In this document: piece after piece, positions 1-8,241 of the stretch
Numbering within the stretch: the stretch's first letter is position 1
Layout: every line of letters begins with the position of its first letter
Assembly: GCA_030431715.1 (NCBI GenBank)
Contig: JAUIIO010000007.1
Coordinates: 97,756 to 160,511 of the forward strand
Length of the DNA stretch: 62,756 nt
From: a bacterium
GTDB taxonomy: Bacteria > Bdellovibrionota_C > UBA2361 > RFPC01
Direction of reading: 5' to 3'
Made by a program: the position numbers and the translations under genes
The notes under the pieces: generated by a model
The model's database searches: none
Seen by the model: only the letters and a program-made list of their open reading frames with translations
What the model was told of the DNA's origin: nothing

Positions 1-1584
1 CAAACACTTCCCGCAGATGACATCGGTTATATTCTTCATGATTCAGGTTGTCGTTTCGTTTTTGCCGAAAATGAGGAGCAGCTACAAAAACTTAATGTGC
101 TGCTAGAGAATCCCACAGAGATTCCTGAGATTGAAGATAGAGCTGCAGAGACGGTACATATAAAACTAGAGCAGATCATACTTTTTGAAGAAAGCGATAT
201 CGCTTGTCCTCGCGCTAAAATCTTGTCGTTTGGTAGTATTGTTGAACAAGATCGAGACATCTCTCTTCAAAGCTATCAGGATCTCTCAAGAGAAGATCTT
301 GCTGCTCTTGTATACACATCGGGAACTACTGGTGCTCCCAAGGGTGTGATGCAAACTCACGGCAATCATCTCGCTAATGTGAGGCAAGCATGGCAAGCTG
401 AGATATGTGGAGATGCGTCAAAGATACTTGTCTTTTTACCTCTTGCGCACTCGTTTGCTCGTTTAATGGGTTACTTGACCTATTTAACCCCGGCTATTGC
501 TCATTTTCCCGGAATTTTTGATACAAAAACTTCTAGGCTCGATCCCGCTGCACTCACTAAAGATATTCGTGAGGCTGATACGCACATCGTTCCAATTGTT
601 CCCCGACTCTTAGAAAAGATGCGCTCGGTCATTCAAGAAAAAGCGAGAAAATCAGGTATACAGGCAAAACTTCTGCAGTTAACTCTCTGGGCAGCGAGAA
701 AGAACTTTGAGGCCAAGCAGCAAGAAAAAGCTCCGTCCATGCTGGTGATGATGGCTTACGAAGGGACTGTCTCTATACGAAGGCAGATTCGAGAACGACT
801 CTTCGGTACAGAGCTCCGTTATTGTGTCTCCGGTGGAGCAAAGCTTGGGCCAGATGTAGCCACATTTTTTGAAGCATTGGGTATTGAAGTCTTGCAAGGG
901 TATGGGTTGACCGAAACGTGTGTTGCAACCAACGTGAATCGGAGTGGTAGAAATAAAATTGGAACGGTTGGGCCCGTTCTTGCGCCGGATATTGAGGTTA
1001 AGATTGCAGCTGATGACGAAATACTCTTTAGAGGCCCGAATGTAACAAGCGGCTATTACCGTAGGCCTGAAGCAACGAAAGAATCATGGGATCAGGATGG
1101 ATGGTTTCATACTGGAGATCTCGGTGCGCTTGATGAGGATGGGTATTTATCAATTGTTGGGCGTAAGAAAGACATTCTCGTAAGCTCTTACGGAAAGAAT
1201 ATTGCTCCGGATCCTATACAATCTCAAGTTCGGAATTCGCCGTATATATCGCAGGCTGTCCTTATCGGGGATGGGCGTCCGTATTGTGTAATGATTGTCA
1301 CCCTCGATGCTCCAAATGTTGAAACTTGGCTAAGGTCTAAAAAACTTAGTATACCAAATGAGTCACTTGAATGTATGCCAGAAGTGCAAACTCTTATTGA
1401 GAAGGAAATAACGAGGGTGAATGAAGATCTTGCTCGTTATGAATCAATAAAAAGGTTTGTCATTGTTCCCGGTGATTTTACCGTAGAAAACGGGCTCCTT
1501 ACTCCAACATTCAAAGTAAAGCGAAAGCCGGTTCTTGAAAAATACGCTGGGGAGATTGAGGAGCTTTACCAAGAATCCTCTTGA
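1..1584 (+). CDS. Long-chain acyl-CoA synthetase (AMP-forming), 5' partial
   Basis: Activates long-chain fatty acids to acyl-CoA through an acyl-adenylate. The reading frame is open from base 1, so the gene begins upstream of the window; the first in-frame ATG (97) is internal, because the residues before it (QTLPADDIGYILHDSG) already look like the family. The adenylate-forming P-loop (YTSGTTGAPKG) lies near 311-344 and the A5-type motif GYGLTET near 898-918. The motif around GWFHTGDLG and the hinge GRKKDILVSSYGKNI follow in the expected order. About 527 residues are visible; members of the FAA1/FadD15-like group usually have around 600, so roughly the first 70-100 are missing. It converges tail-to-tail with the next gene and overlaps its 3' end by 19 bases. 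Family assignment is secure; chain-length preference cannot be read. Confidence 0.93.
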   Translation, partial: QTLPADDIGYILHDSGCRFVFAENEEQLQKLNVLLENPTEIPEIEDRAAETVHIKLEQIILFEESDIACPRAKILSFGSIVEQDRDISLQSYQDLSREDLAALVYTSGTTGAPKGVMQTHGNHLANVRQAWQAEICGDASKILVFLPLAHSFARLMGYLTYLTPAIAHFPGIFDTKTSRLDPAALTKDIREADTHIVPIVPRLLEKMRSVIQEKARKSGIQAKLLQLTLWAARKNFEAKQQEKAPSMLVMMAYEGTVSIRRQIRERLFGTELRYCVSGGAKLGPDVATFFEALGIEVLQGYGLTETCVATNVNRSGRNKIGTVGPVLAPDIEVKIAADDEILFRGPNVTSGYYRRPEATKESWDQDGWFHTGDLGALDEDGYLSIVGRKKDILVSSYGKNIAPDPIQSQVRNSPYISQAVLIGDGRPYCVMIVTLDAPNVETWLRSKKLSIPNESLECMPEVQTLIEKEITRVNEDLARYESIKRFVIVPGDFTVENGLLTPTFKVKRKPVLEKYAGEIEELYQESS

Positions 1585-2183
1585 GGCAGTCCTGGAGCAA
1601 AAGTAAAGTGATAACCATCCGGGGTTCTGTAAGTGATCCCTTCATCTTCTTCGAGTTCGTTTGTTGGCTCATGATGAAGGAAAAAAGCACCGTGTATATA
1701 TCCGGCCTTGATCAAGCGTTCTAGGAGATAGGCGTAGAGAAGAACCTGATGTCTGGCGGCGCCGATTCCTGCATCTATCAAAACAGTGAGTGAAGTTTTA
1801 CTATCTTTAACTACTTTTTTGCTTTTGAGATATGATTCCGTTCCCCCGGGGTTATAGGTCATAGCGCTCTCAACTCTTTTCTTGAGATAGGGCATAATGT
1901 GGAGTTCTAGCTCATGGGATGTGCCGTGCTCACGGGCGAATTCGGTTAAGAGCTGATCGTAAACATAAGAGAGTGAGCGGTACTCATCATCGATGACGAG
2001 AGCTTCACATGGAAGAGCACTTATAAATACACCGGTATTAATGGAGGTATGCTCTCCTATTATATGCCGGCCTTGGAAGAATCCATATGGCGCGATCTCG
2101 GGATTTTCGTCTGAGGGTGGGTCGTAACCCTTTAAAAGCTCAATACGTTTTTGGGCAACTTTGAAGCGGTTAATATGACTCAT
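1566..2183 (-). CDS. Hypothetical protein, possible degenerate transglutaminase-like fold
   Basis: A 205-residue soluble protein with no signal peptide or membrane segment. I do not recognise the family with confidence. Residues 135-170 (an IDAGIGAARHQ motif, a hydrophobic helix, then a beta strand ending LHHE) resemble the core helix of transglutaminase/EDR1-like peptidase folds. In those families a Cys-Arg-His motif starts the helix; here the cysteine position is alanine (GAARH), so thiol catalysis is unlikely if the match is right. The 3' end overlaps the acyl-CoA synthetase gene by 19 bases. Composition looks like that of its neighbours, so the gene is probably native. Confidence 0.6.
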   Translation of the reverse strand: MSHINRFKVAQKRIELLKGYDPPSDENPEIAPYGFFQGRHIIGEHTSINTGVFISALPCEALVIDDEYRSLSYVYDQLLTEFAREHGTSHELELHIMPYLKKRVESAMTYNPGGTESYLKSKKVVKDSKTSLTVLIDAGIGAARHQVLLYAYLLERLIKAGYIHGAFFLHHEPTNELEEDEGITYRTPDGYHFTFAPGLPQEDSW

Positions 2184-2213
2184 ACGCCTTGCCGGTCTTA
2201 CTTAACTCCTGTA

Positions 2214-2255
2214 GTGCTGGATATTTCTCATCCATACTGCTATACCTTCCAGCAC
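2214..2255. promoter_or_regulatory. Inverted repeat in divergent intergenic region
   Basis: GTGCTGG at 2214-2220 and CCAGCAC at 2249-2255 form a 7-bp perfect dyad with a 28-base spacer, between the divergent genes at 2183 and 2275. It could be an operator or a leader hairpin of the SGNH hydrolase transcript. It is short and could be chance. Confidence 0.3.
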
Positions 2256-2274
2256 GCATTCTGAGGAAACGTGT

Positions 2275-3039
2275 ATGATTCGATATATTCCTTCTCTCTT
2301 AATACTTAGCATACTATCACTGGTATCAAATCTCTATTTTTCTCCTGCACTTTTAGCTCAGGAAGAGTCTACCGGCCCAAGGGATATTTTAACTGATGCC
2401 AACGGTGATGGAGAGCAGATTATTCTCACATTCGGAGATAGTATCACTTACGGTATAGGTGATGGTATTCCAGCTGGAATATCAGTTGAAGAAGTTCCCT
2501 TTTCTACTTCTGCTTCTGGATATCCTGCCAGATTAAGTGAACGTACCGGTGTTGGGGTGCTAAACTCTGGAGTTCCTGGTGAAGTTTTTACTGAAGAGGG
2601 GAGTGCAAGACTCATATCACTCCTCCATACATCTCCAGCAGATTCTTTTCTGCTGATGGAAGGTACGAATGACGCGATCTTTCGAGTCCCCCCCAGCGTT
2701 TACGGCTTTGAGCTTCAAAAGGTGTTGAATATCGCTAGTGTACTTGAGAAGCAGGTTGTGCCCTCAACTCTTCCAGTGCCGTGTTGTGAGCATTCCGGTC
2801 AGAAGCTCTTTACTGATGCCTATAGCAATCAGGTAAGGACCCTTGCTCTTACAAATGACATTCCTTTTATAGATCTTGAAGATGAGTGGAAAGCCAGCTG
2901 TCCTCAGGCTGATATGTGTTCATTTTTAAATATCCCTGAAGGCCTACATCCGAATTCTTCTGGATATGATTTTATTGCTGACATATTTGCCCCTGTGTTT
3001 GTCGGTGGCTCAGTAAGTGAAGTAGTGGAGGAGTCATGA
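2275..3039 (+). CDS. Secreted SGNH/GDSL-family esterase
   Basis: Predicted exported lipase/esterase-like hydrolase of 254 residues. Residues 1-29 form a signal peptide ending at about ALLAQ. Block I is the LTFGDSITYG motif with nucleophile Ser56. Block III is GTND (130-133). The His of block V is His225 in EGLHP; the usual Asp three residues before it is Glu here, so the Ser-His pair may act with a variant acid. Four cysteines between residues 170 and 215 may form disulfides in the periplasm. A GAGGA ribosome-binding site precedes the ATG. The stop overlaps the start of the following lipoprotein gene (ATGA), implying translational coupling and a shared role at the cell surface. The substrate is unknown. 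Confidence 0.85.
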   Translation: MIRYIPSLLILSILSLVSNLYFSPALLAQEESTGPRDILTDANGDGEQIILTFGDSITYGIGDGIPAGISVEEVPFSTSASGYPARLSERTGVGVLNSGVPGEVFTEEGSARLISLLHTSPADSFLLMEGTNDAIFRVPPSVYGFELQKVLNIASVLEKQVVPSTLPVPCCEHSGQKLFTDAYSNQVRTLALTNDIPFIDLEDEWKASCPQADMCSFLNIPEGLHPNSSGYDFIADIFAPVFVGGSVSEVVEES

Positions 3040-3710
3040 AAATAAGAATTTGTCTCATTGTTCTGTCAGTACTTGCCCTCACTCTCACCGGATGTGGTGG
3101 CGGAGGCGGAGGAGGTGGCGAGAGCGCTGCCGGTAACGACTCCAGTGGTCTACGTGTGCTTCACGGCGCGCTTGATATCCCACCATTAACAATTAATCCC
3201 GGTGCGGGAAGTACCTACAATGCGAACTTTCGAGGAAATTCCGCTTACCGAAGTCTTCCGGGAGAGAGTGCGTCTGTCATTGTTCACCGGGCAAATATCC
3301 CGTCATCGGTACTTTTTCAGCTTCCCGTTGTGAGTGATGGTCAAACAAAGCAGACGCTATTGGTTTATGGGCAGGAAAATGACGGTTCTCTTAGCGCTAA
3401 AGTTCATGAGGATAATTTCCCTGAGCTCTCATCAGGTATGGCAGCCGTTCGAGTAGTACATGCCCTACATCGCACTGGGCAGATATTTGCGACAGTCGGT
3501 ACTGATTCAACACGCCTGATTTCACACGGTGCATTGAGTTCGTACATAACCATCCCCGCAGGCCCACAGGCCTACTCAGTTACCGAAAGCGGAGATCCCG
3601 GCCCTTTTATCTCAGAGAGTTCAGATTTCGAAGAGAAAAAATACTACACGATCTTCGTGACAGGCGAAGAGGGAGTATTTTTTACTCATCGGGTCTATGT
3701 CGATAACTAA
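3036..3710 (+). CDS. DUF4397-type lipoprotein
   Basis: A 224-residue outer-surface or periplasmic lipoprotein. The signal peptide ends in the lipobox LTGC (Cys20), followed at once by a run of eight glycines that probably acts as a flexible tether. The rest matches the DUF4397 pattern: a first strand unit RVLHGALDIPPLTI, the SAYRSLPGES turn, and a second unit AAVRVVHALH. These immunoglobulin-like beta domains have no known enzymatic role. It is coupled by a 4-base overlap to the SGNH esterase, so the two are probably made together. A hexamer-periodic hairpin follows the stop. Confidence 0.8.
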   Translation: MKIRICLIVLSVLALTLTGCGGGGGGGGESAAGNDSSGLRVLHGALDIPPLTINPGAGSTYNANFRGNSAYRSLPGESASVIVHRANIPSSVLFQLPVVSDGQTKQTLLVYGQENDGSLSAKVHEDNFPELSSGMAAVRVVHALHRTGQIFATVGTDSTRLISHGALSSYITIPAGPQAYSVTESGDPGPFISESSDFEEKKYYTIFVTGEEGVFFTHRVYVDN

Positions 3711-3716
3711 TCTCTA

Positions 3717-3800
3717 GCCTCCTAGTCCTGCTCCTTGACCTCAACCTAAACCTTGACCAAAGTTTAGAGGAGCAGGTTAAGGTTTAGGTCAAGGAGCAGG
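3717..3800. repeat. Hexamer-periodic inverted repeat (copy R1)
   Basis: The arms contain the perfect 14-bp inverted pair CCTGCTCCTTGACC (3727-3740) and GGTCAAGGAGCAGG (3787-3800), plus an inner pair CTAAACCTT (3746-3754) and AAGGTTTAG (3779-3787). Both arms read as 6-base words: the left as WCCTNN and the right as NNAGGW (GCAGGT, TAAGGT, TTAGGT, CAAGGA). The left arm carries an extra hexamer. It sits between two convergent genes. Similar word usage recurs at about 31,260 and 42,980. Confidence 0.75.
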
Positions 3801-3812
3801 TAGGGAGAGGCA

Positions 3813-4559
3813 CTACTCTTTGTAGTCATACCAGACCTTATCCGCCAGTTTCTGATTCTTCCCTTCAAGAAGTTTTAAGAATACACCGGGATTTCTCAAA
3901 AAATACCAATCACCAAAAGTATCAAATTTACGAGTTGAGGTAATTATTGAAGCTCGAAAGAGGTTCACGTAGCTTCGTCCAGTCTTTTTGCCGTAGGCCT
4001 TAAGCCTTTTGGCAAAATCAATATCTTCTACACTGGCAAGCTTCTCATTAAACCCGCCAATAGCATGAAAGTCTGTACGCCTACAAAAGAAAAGTCCACA
4101 TAAAATTCTGTGCCAGAGAATAATCGGCAAAAGACAAAGGGCTGTAAGGAAGATTCCCATGGACCACCTCTCCGGATATATGATAACGCCACCACCTATA
4201 ACATTACGGTTCCTGAAATTTTTTAAGATTTCGGTAAATATATTTTCTGATACCGTGCTATCTGCATCGACCGTGATGAGAAATTCTCCTCTTGCATTTT
4301 GAGCACCTGCATTTCGTATCATTGCCAGATTTTTGGCCTCACTGTGTACGATGCTGCACCCTTCAGCTTTTGCTACTTCCTCGGTCTTGTCTTCGCACCT
4401 ATTGATCACAACGATGATTTCATGAGAGCAGCCTCCTGCAGCACGGAAAGCAGCTCGTAGGGCCTTGAGGCAGCTAGGTAGCCGCTTTTCCTCGTTACGT
4501 GCCGGGATGATTACAGAAAAAACGGGAAGAGTTTCGGGGTCCTTGGTTGATTTTGACAT
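3813..4559 (-). CDS. Family 2 glycosyltransferase
   Basis: Transfers a sugar from an activated donor to a lipid or glycan acceptor. The 248-residue protein begins at the ATG complementary to 4557-4559 (MSKSTKDPETLP). The longer upstream reading frame would overlap the divergent malic enzyme gene and has no GT2 character. The N-terminal GT2 core runs VFSVIIPARNEEKRL to VDADS (the DxD metal-binding motif). A hydrophobic stretch around GIFLTALCLLPIILWH suggests membrane attachment near the C-terminal half, and a VEDIDFAKRL segment matches the ED general-base motif. It stands alone, divergent from malic enzyme with about 50 bases between the starts. Substrate unknown. Confidence 0.82.
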   Translation of the reverse strand: MSKSTKDPETLPVFSVIIPARNEEKRLPSCLKALRAAFRAAGGCSHEIIVVINRCEDKTEEVAKAEGCSIVHSEAKNLAMIRNAGAQNARGEFLITVDADSTVSENIFTEILKNFRNRNVIGGGVIIYPERWSMGIFLTALCLLPIILWHRILCGLFFCRRTDFHAIGGFNEKLASVEDIDFAKRLKAYGKKTGRSYVNLFRASIITSTRKFDTFGDWYFLRNPGVFLKLLEGKNQKLADKVWYDYKE

Positions 4560-4610
4560 ATGACGAGTGTACGCTTTACGTTTAAGCCATTGCCAGACGG
4601 AGCAGTATCT

Positions 4611-6047
4611 ATGACAGACTATAGCGCAGAGCTTCAACAGGGAATACCCACAGCGGGATATTCTATTACGGTCAGGCTCCGTATTGAGAATATACCGGGC
4701 AGATTCGCTAAGATTGTTCAATATCTTGGTGATGCCGAATCGTCACTTTCTGACGTAAACCTCGTTTACAGTGATTTTAACTATATCATTCGTGATCTTA
4801 CGATTAACTGTAAGAGCGAAGAGCAGGGACGCGAAATTGTAGAAAAGCTCAGTCATTTTGAGCGAGTCGCTCTACTTCAATGGAGTGATGATACCTTTGA
4901 AATTCATAAGGGCGGTAAGCTTACCATTGAATCTCGAGTCGAGCTAAAAACGACCGCCGATCTTTCGAGAGCGTATACTCCTGGTGTCGCAAGGGTTTGT
5001 ACCGCGATAGCTGAGGATCGCGACAAGGTTTTCACCTACACGATGAAATCAAATACCGTTGCTGTCGTAACTGACGGGAGCGCAGTGCTCGGGTTGGGGA
5101 ATATTGGTCCCGAAGCAGCGCTTCCTGTTATGGAAGGAAAAGCGGTACTCTTTAAGGAGTTCGCCGGGGTTGATAGTATTCCTATCTGTCTTAATACTCA
5201 GGACACTGAAGAGATCATTACTGCAGTGAAAAATATTGCACCTACTTTTGGTGGTATTAATCTTGAGGACATTGGAGCACCGAGGTGTTTCGAGATTGAG
5301 AATCGTCTGCGCGAAGAGCTGGATATTCCTGTATTTCATGATGACCAGCATGGAACTGCCGCGGTTGTTCTTGCCGGACTTATTAATGCATTAAAGATCT
5401 GCAATAAAAAACTTGATGAGATCAAAGTCGTTGTTAACGGTTTTGGAGCAGGTGGAGTTGCCTGTACCCGTATGTTGCTCGCCGCTGGGGTGAAAAATAT
5501 TGTTCCCTGTGATTCTGTGGGCGTAGTTTATCGTGGTCGCAAGGAGCGTATGAATCCAGTGAAAACTGAGCTGACCGACGTTACTAACCCTGACAATGAA
5601 AAGGGCTCTGTTGCCGATGCGATGAAGGGGGCGGATGTCTTTATTGGAGTGTCAAAGCCGGGCGGTATTACTCGTGAGATGGTTAAGACTATGTCGCGTG
5701 ATGCGATAATCTTTGCGTTGGCCAATCCTGTGCCTGAAATCTTACCTGGGGATATTGAAGATGTCGCTCGTGTTATTGCGACAGGACGTTCAGATTATGC
5801 CAACCAAGTTAATAATGTTCTCTGCTTTCCTGGACTCTTTCGTGGAGCGCTTGATGTACATGCCTCTGACATTACGGACAATATGAAGATCGCCTCTGCA
5901 CGGGCGATAGCAGATGCTATTGATGAGTCTGAACTCCATGAGCGCTATATTATCCCAAGTGTCTTTCGCGGAGATATCGCAGGCCTTGTGGCTGAACGAG
6001 TACGCGATGCCGCCATAGCTGACGGCGTCGCAAGAAAAGTCGACTAG
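4611..6047 (+). CDS. NAD(P)-dependent malic enzyme with N-terminal ACT-like domain
   Basis: Oxidatively decarboxylates malate to pyruvate and CO2. I place the start at the ATG at 4611 because GGAG lies about seven bases upstream; the ATG at 4560 would add 17 residues and run up to the divergent gene start. From 4611 the protein has 478 residues. Residues 15-90 look like an ACT regulatory domain ([19 protein letters not shown]). The malic core follows: AYTPGVARV with the catalytic Tyr, [13 protein letters not shown], the metal-binding EDIGAP and [10 protein letters not shown] segments, then the Rossmann loop NGFGAGG. There is no C-terminal phosphotransacetylase domain, so it is the short form. 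The ACT domain suggests allosteric control by an amino acid or other small ligand. Confidence 0.92.
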   Translation: MTDYSAELQQGIPTAGYSITVRLRIENIPGRFAKIVQYLGDAESSLSDVNLVYSDFNYIIRDLTINCKSEEQGREIVEKLSHFERVALLQWSDDTFEIHKGGKLTIESRVELKTTADLSRAYTPGVARVCTAIAEDRDKVFTYTMKSNTVAVVTDGSAVLGLGNIGPEAALPVMEGKAVLFKEFAGVDSIPICLNTQDTEEIITAVKNIAPTFGGINLEDIGAPRCFEIENRLREELDIPVFHDDQHGTAAVVLAGLINALKICNKKLDEIKVVVNGFGAGGVACTRMLLAAGVKNIVPCDSVGVVYRGRKERMNPVKTELTDVTNPDNEKGSVADAMKGADVFIGVSKPGGITREMVKTMSRDAIIFALANPVPEILPGDIEDVARVIATGRSDYANQVNNVLCFPGLFRGALDVHASDITDNMKIASARAIADAIDESELHERYIIPSVFRGDIAGLVAERVRDAAIADGVARKVD

Positions 6048-6076
6048 TGCTTCTAAAACGAAACTTCTTCTACGCA

Positions 6077-6276
6077 GTCATTGCGAGGAGCTGAGACCGC
6101 AGGTTGAACGACGTGGCAATCCCCGGGGGCTCTAATAGAAATTTACTGCCACGGCACGGAGATTGCCGCCATCCTTCGCTAAAGCTTCGGACGACAGGCT
6201 GTCGTTCGGCTATCGCCTCAGCTCCTCGCAATGACGATTGCTCTCAAGATCTCTGTTGATCTCAGATACTGTAAAA
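6077..6276 (+). repeat. GTCATTGCGAGG-type palindromic repeat with tail (copy 1)
   Basis: The element starts GTCATTGCGAGGAGCTGAG at 6077 and ends with its complement CTCAGCTCCTCGCAATGAC at 6235. Inner segments are also complementary (around GAACGACGTGGCAATCC and GATTGCCGCC, and a GTCGTTCGG segment). To its right lies a non-palindromic tail ending CTGTTGATCTCAGATACTG...AAAA at about 6276. The same core and tail recur inverted at 39,093-39,253. The core resembles palindromes I recall as widespread in bacterial genomes. It fills most of the 296-base gap between malic enzyme and the gene at 6344. Confidence 0.85.
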
Positions 6277-6343
6277 CTCTAAGGAACTACGCGGCAGGGC
6301 GGGAGGTGCCTTCTGCGCGTCAATGATATTCGTTGAATAGCTG

Positions 6344-7141
6344 CTAAAGTATAATCTCTACTTCAGTTTCACCTTCTGGTTGATGAAAGGTCTCGTATGC
6401 TGAGCCGCCACGCTTAAATACTTCCCAGAAGCGCTTCCCATGTCCGCTACTTCCAGGAGAGAACGCTATTTCGCCTTCTTTAACGTTAAAGCTCCCACTT
6501 GCAACTTTTGCCGCGTGTGTCGTGTCTTTAATTTTAAGTCGAATTTCCTGTCCCGGCTCAAGGTGCGCGACTTCGTTCTGTCCTTCACGATATGTTGTTT
6601 TGAGGTTTCCAAAGGAGTCTTTGTACGCGATGACGCCGACCGGTGGAGCAGGTATTACTTCTTGCGGATCAAGCCTGTCCTGGCAGAATGATAGGTCTTT
6701 ATTTGCAAGCATCCCAACGATTTTCGGGAAAATATCTCGAGAGCGAAATTGAGAACCTTCTGTTGGGACGTTTACGGACCAGAGCTCTTTAAGCTCATCT
6801 CGTATAAATGAGAGCGAGTAGCCGCTATTAACGATCAGAACCGGGACATCGTTCTGGAGAACACCATAGAGGATACCTTCGCCGTCATTATTTTTGCGCT
6901 CCTCTCTGCGGTCTTTTCGCGGTGCGCAGTTTGCAAATAGGATTGTCTCTTTTGCTCTGAGCTCTTCACTTTGGAGTCCAATCTGAGAGACGCAAAAGCC
7001 AGTTGCAACGGTATCAAAGCTCGGAACAGGGGTATCATGAAGAATAAAATTGTCTTCAAGGTGGTAAGCTATGGCCGAGAAGAGTTCCGTGAATGCTAGG
7101 TCTCCAGCGGCATAGTCAGCAACAACGTGAATAAGTTTCAT
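6344..7141 (-). CDS. SAM hydroxide adenosyltransferase (DUF62) family-like protein
   Basis: A 265-residue protein resembling the family that splits S-adenosylmethionine with water to adenosine and methionine (the chlorinase/fluorinase superfamily). The N-terminal Rossmann-like part (HVVADYAAGDLAFTELFSAI, then a VPVLIVNSGYSLSFIRD segment) and the C-terminal barrel starting GVIAYKDSFGNLKTTYR follow that family's two-domain plan. The usual LLTDFG start is changed to VVADYA, and the typical IVDITH strand is not obvious, so it is a divergent member and activity is uncertain. It is monocistronic and divergent from the CaCA gene. Confidence 0.68.
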   Translation of the reverse strand: MKLIHVVADYAAGDLAFTELFSAIAYHLEDNFILHDTPVPSFDTVATGFCVSQIGLQSEELRAKETILFANCAPRKDRREERKNNDGEGILYGVLQNDVPVLIVNSGYSLSFIRDELKELWSVNVPTEGSQFRSRDIFPKIVGMLANKDLSFCQDRLDPQEVIPAPPVGVIAYKDSFGNLKTTYREGQNEVAHLEPGQEIRLKIKDTTHAAKVASGSFNVKEGEIAFSPGSSGHGKRFWEVFKRGGSAYETFHQPEGETEVEIIL

Positions 7142-7251
7142 ATCAGGTCTCCCTCCAAGAGGAATAAAAGTGAGGGCACATTGTAGCGAATACCAATCTC
7201 TTACTCAAGCATCCCCTCTGTCCATAATATGAGGAAAGTGTTAGAAGTTTA

Positions 7252-8241
7252 GTGTCACAAACTATGATTTATTCTGCATTTCTTCTCATTGCTGGTCTTG
7301 TCATCCTTGTAGGAGGTGCCGAATATCTGGTACGCGGAGCGCGTGTTCTCGCCCTCATCCTAGGTATCCCGACTCTGGTTGTGGGCCTTACCGTTGTGGC
7401 TTTTGGGACATCTGCTCCTGAATTATTTGTCTCTCTGGCCGCGGCACTTGAAGGCAATGGTGATGTTGCAATCGGCAATGTCGTTGGGAGCAATATCTGC
7501 AATATCCTCCTTATCATCGGAGTCACGGCACTTCTCTCTCCTATTCATATAGCGCCGACTCTCGCAAAAAGGGAGATGCCAATTATGCTTCTCTCACTCG
7601 TCGCGATGATATTCTTTAGTTATGACCTTCAGATTTCATTTCTTGAAGGTGCGGGACTTATGCTTGGGCTTATAGCCTATCTCATTATGAACTATGTGGT
7701 TGTTCATCGCGGTGAATCAACCCTTCAAGCTGAAGTTCTTGAAGAGGAAGCAGAAGAAGAGGCTGCGCTCTCTCGAAAGAATGTTCCTCTAAATCTCTTC
7801 TTCGTCGTTCTTGGTCTCGCTGGGCTTGTAGTTGGGGCAGAGCTTATTGTAACTAATGCCACACTCATTGCCAGAGCTGTGGGGATTTCCGATCTTGTTA
7901 TCGGGGTGACTCTCGTCGCATTGGGCACTTCTCTCCCTGAGCTCGCGACAACTGTTGTTGCTGCTACCAGAGGTGAAGCTGACCTTGCTGTTGGGAACGC
8001 TGTTGGCAGTAATATCTTTAATGTGCTCTGCGTTATTGGACTTACAACACTTATTACCCCTCTCAGTGTTGCTGCTACAGCATTACAATTTGATATGGTG
8101 GTAATGCTGCTCGTATCACTGCTGATTTGGCCAGTTATGCTTTTTCGGGGCAAGATTGGGCGTTTGAGTGGAAGTGTTATGCTTGTTTCCTATGTGATCT
8201 ACATAGCGGCAGTTGTCTTTTATGGAAGGATACCGAGTTAG
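7252..8241 (+). CDS. Sodium/calcium exchanger family antiporter (YrbG-like)
   Basis: Inner-membrane cation antiporter of 329 residues, start GTG at 7252 (ATG at 7264 is the alternative). It has about ten hydrophobic segments in two inverted halves. The two alpha-repeats of the CaCA family are clear: VVAFGTSAPELFVSL with GNVVGSNICN in the first half and LVALGTSLPELATT with GNAVGSNIFN in the second. An acidic cytoplasmic loop (LEEEAEEEAAL, about residues 162-172) separates them. Its stop codon overlaps the GTG start of uppP by one base, so the two are translationally coupled. The likely role is Ca2+ or K+/Na+ homeostasis. Confidence 0.9.
   Translation: MSQTMIYSAFLLIAGLVILVGGAEYLVRGARVLALILGIPTLVVGLTVVAFGTSAPELFVSLAAALEGNGDVAIGNVVGSNICNILLIIGVTALLSPIHIAPTLAKREMPIMLLSLVAMIFFSYDLQISFLEGAGLMLGLIAYLIMNYVVVHRGESTLQAEVLEEEAEEEAALSRKNVPLNLFFVVLGLAGLVVGAELIVTNATLIARAVGISDLVIGVTLVALGTSLPELATTVVAATRGEADLAVGNAVGSNIFNVLCVIGLTTLITPLSVAATALQFDMVVMLLVSLLIWPVMLFRGKIGRLSGSVMLVSYVIYIAAVVFYGRIPS

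Noticed and set aside
6077..6235. CRISPR array
   Set aside because: The repeat is a single palindrome with dispersed relatives, not regularly spaced direct repeats, and no cas gene is present.
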